Positions 61,701 to 64,000 of a stretch of DNA of 64,000 nucleotides are shown one piece after another. The stretch spans positions 12,028,001 to 12,092,000 of the forward strand of contig CM082580.2 of NCBI GenBank assembly GCA_040954595.2. The letters are read 5' to 3'. Position 1 is the first letter of the stretch; every line of letters begins with the position of its first letter. The notes beneath the pieces were generated by a model. It searched no databases, was not told where the DNA came from, and was given only the letters and a program-made list of their open reading frames with translations. The translations under genes were made by a program, and so were the position numbers. This DNA is from Balanoglossus misakiensis. Its lineage: Eukaryota; Hemichordata.

Positions 61701-64000
61701 ATTTGCCTTCTTGGTCATTCATTCCAATGGACTTTCAGGCTGCAATTGTGATGTGAGTTTCTGTATCTTGTGAAATTTGAACAAGATTTGGGAAAATTTC
61801 GTAAAATGTCCATTCAAGCTGTCCAGGATATGAAATCGCTTACTGTTTATAGATGACAAATCTGTGAATATGCGTGAAATGAATCACAAACTAAAAAAGA
61901 CAGCATAAGTGAATATTTAGCCTGTTTTATATACCAGAGAGTTCAATGAGTTTTTCTTATCTTTAAAATATTGACATTGTACTTTGTCTTGCCTTCTCAG
62001 CATGCACCATGTGATGCCATCGTTGCCGTGGTGACAGCCTTACAGGTTCATAACTTACTGAGAAAAATTAAAGGCAAATGGCAGGTGAGTTGTCTGCTGG
62101 TGGGATGAAAGAAGGGGAATTTTGTCTAGGATTTTGGATGTGGATAACGGATAACATGGTGAATGCAATAATGAAAACACTGGATTGAAGCTTTGGGGTA
62201 TGAACATATTGCAAGAGGTTTTGATTGGACTGTTGATTGACTATGGTTCCGAGGCCAATTTGACCATTGCTGTATGGCCAAACTCGTATCAGATAGGCTT
62301 ATAGCTGCCAAAGCATTATCATTCAGGGAACAATTTGTTGCACAAAATGACCCCAAATTACCAGGGTCAACCCATTTTCTGTACAGGGAACACCACCACA
62401 AAGAACGCTACCACCTGCTGAGGAATTGAAGTTTACAGTTGATGACAAGATATTAAGAGACATCAAAGAGTCATCTGAGCAGTACTTCAAAATGGTAATG
62501 ATAAATGAATTGTTCAACTGTATATTTCAGTTGAATCTGCCTATCTTTTCAAATAAAAAATATACTTATCTCTATAACAATAAAACTGCAAAGCTTTGCG
62601 TCTTTTGTTCTGTAGATATTTTGCAAATTCGCACAACATTGGTTTCATTTTCTTTCAAAATGGATGTGAATTGTGAATCCTAGCTGCTAAATGGGAAATC
62701 AAAGACACTCAGAGAAATAATGCATTTTGTTATCTGTTTCAGGCGGATAACATGGATATGGTTATTCAGAAATTTAATTCGTTCGGAAAGAAGATTATGC
62801 GTCAGTTCAAAATTCACCCTGATACCACCATGCAACTGATCTTGCAGTTAGCCTACTATAGGATGCATGGCAAGTATGTATGGTCACTCTTTTTTGACAT
62901 TATTTTGGTCATTTTAGTTTCTTCTGTTCTTCTTATTGAAATATGCTGAACTACCGCTTGTTGTGGCTCAACTTGGGTCCTTTGTATGGACATAACACAC
63001 GAATACTTCCACCACTTAATTCCTGTCATATATGGTGTACATTTTCCAAGTTTCCAGCCTAAGTATTTGAGATGTTCAAATCTCTTAGGTATGATCTGAT
63101 GACTTCAGCCTTATAATTCTTTCATCACCGATCTGTGTCTTTCCTCTACCCAGACCAGCCCCAACCTACGAGACATCCACAACCAGGCAATTCTATCATG
63201 GACGAACTGAAACCGTGAGGTCATGTACAATGGAGGCACTGGAGTGGTGCAAAGCTATGCAGGATCCAAAAACCTCTGTGAGTGATGGCTGCATTTGTTT
63301 CAATTTGCTACGGTAGTATACAACAAAACCAAGGAACAGCCATACAGTGCCAAGAAAATAGAGTCTTTATGAAATTCCTGTAAAAGGTTCACTAGATTTG
63401 TTTTTATTCCTTCCCATCAGGTGTCGAAGAAGATGGAGTTGTTTCAAGAAGCTGCAGCTAAGCATAACCAGATGATGTTTGATTGCGTCAACGCCCAGGG
63501 TTTTGATAGACATTTGCTTGGATTGCAATATTTGGCAGCAACCACTGGCAGTCACATGCCAGACATGTACTTGGATTCGGCTTGGACTAAAAGGTAAGAT
63601 CATATTAATAACATAAATACGCAGAGAATAAACTTGCCCAATACACACTATCAAGCTTCTTTGATAGCAAGGGTCTATTGATTGGGCTTCGTCATTGGAA
63701 CAAAATGGATAGGTTTCTATTATTCCATGAACATTCATAATTAATAAGCATACAAAACTGTCAACGTTACAAACTTTGTTTTTCTTCGCAGTGGAGGAAA
63801 TGGAAACTTTGTTTTGTCGACAAGCTTGGTTGGTTACACATCAATAACAGGTTGTTTTGCTCCGATGGTTCACAATGGCTATGGCGTAACCTATGCAATA
63901 GAAGACCATAGGTAAGAATTTGAGAGATTTATATTTATATCCCTAGTCCAGAATAAAACGTCACACACAGATTACTACTGTGATGTGTGGAAAAATAATA
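58766..64000 (+). CDS. CROT: Peroxisomal carnitine O-octanoyltransferase, copy 2 (3' end outside window)
   Basis: Fourteen exons seen: 58766-58874, 59510-59634, 59786-59967, 60094-60227, 60455-60566, 60875-60968, 61297-61413, 61648-61752, 62001-62084, 62387-62494, 62743-62873, 63154-63277, 63421-63593, 63792-63911. All intron positions and phases equal copy 1; exon lengths differ by single codons in only three exons. The catalytic His is in NCDHAPCDA (first codon of exon 9), followed by [22 protein letters not shown] and [16 protein letters not shown]. One last exon of about 120 nt is expected past 64000. The start ([16 protein letters not shown]) follows an AACAG that may be a 5' UTR acceptor. 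Exon 1 is almost identical to copy 1, while exons 3-11 are strongly diverged. It appears intact; substrate preference may differ from copy 1. Confidence 0.93.

Overview
This is a stretch of animal (metazoan) nuclear DNA. The genes are split by many GT-AG introns, the introns are A+T-rich and carry microsatellites and small foldback repeats, and there are no operons or ribosome-binding sites. The gene set is a polycystin-1 type receptor with WSC, PKD, REJ, GPS, PLAT and polycystin-channel parts, a Tip60 acetyltransferase, an arylsulfatase A-like enzyme, an OLAH-type thioesterase and two carnitine octanoyltransferases. This set fits a marine invertebrate, most likely an invertebrate deuterostome (hemichordate, lancelet or echinoderm). 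The species call is an inference.

Layout. (1) 2020-38989, + strand: one very large polycystin-1 gene, read here as 62 coding exons in continuous frame (about 4,205 residues). It starts with a signal-peptide exon and a 7.3 kb first intron, then encodes a WSC domain, about 15 PKD repeats, a REJ region, a GAIN/GPS autoproteolysis site, a PLAT domain, 11 membrane segments and an unusually long cytoplasmic tail. (2) 41761-43119, - strand: an intronless KAT5/Tip60 gene, convergent with the polycystin gene. (3) 43841-45951, + strand: a five-exon arylsulfatase A-like gene, head-to-head with KAT5 across about 720 bp. (4) 46338-47937, - strand: a six-exon OLAH-like medium-chain acyl-ACP thioesterase, tail-to-tail with the sulfatase; its third exon does not keep the reading frame. 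(5) 51040-56071 and 58766 to beyond the window end, + strand: two tandem CROT-like peroxisomal carnitine O-octanoyltransferase genes with the same intron positions.

How the genes relate. The polycystin protein is a complete candidate ciliary or cell-surface receptor/channel subunit with its GPS cleavage residues intact. The right-hand third is a lipid-metabolism neighbourhood: a thioesterase that releases medium-chain fatty acids from fatty-acid synthase lies divergently beside two enzymes that transfer medium-chain acyl groups to carnitine. KAT5 is a chromatin gene whose start codon lies inside a YY1-like promoter motif.

Most notable points: a 114-nt stop-free, in-frame intron inside a PKD repeat; the sulfatase's catalytic-site His replaced by Asp; the frame break in OLAH exon 3 next to a large ATC microsatellite; the intronless Tip60; near-identical exon 1 (and very similar exon 2) in otherwise diverged CROT copies; two foldback elements; and a TTCTATAGA-rich dispersed repeat in two introns of the polycystin gene. 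I see no new multi-gene system of the defence or mobile-element kind.
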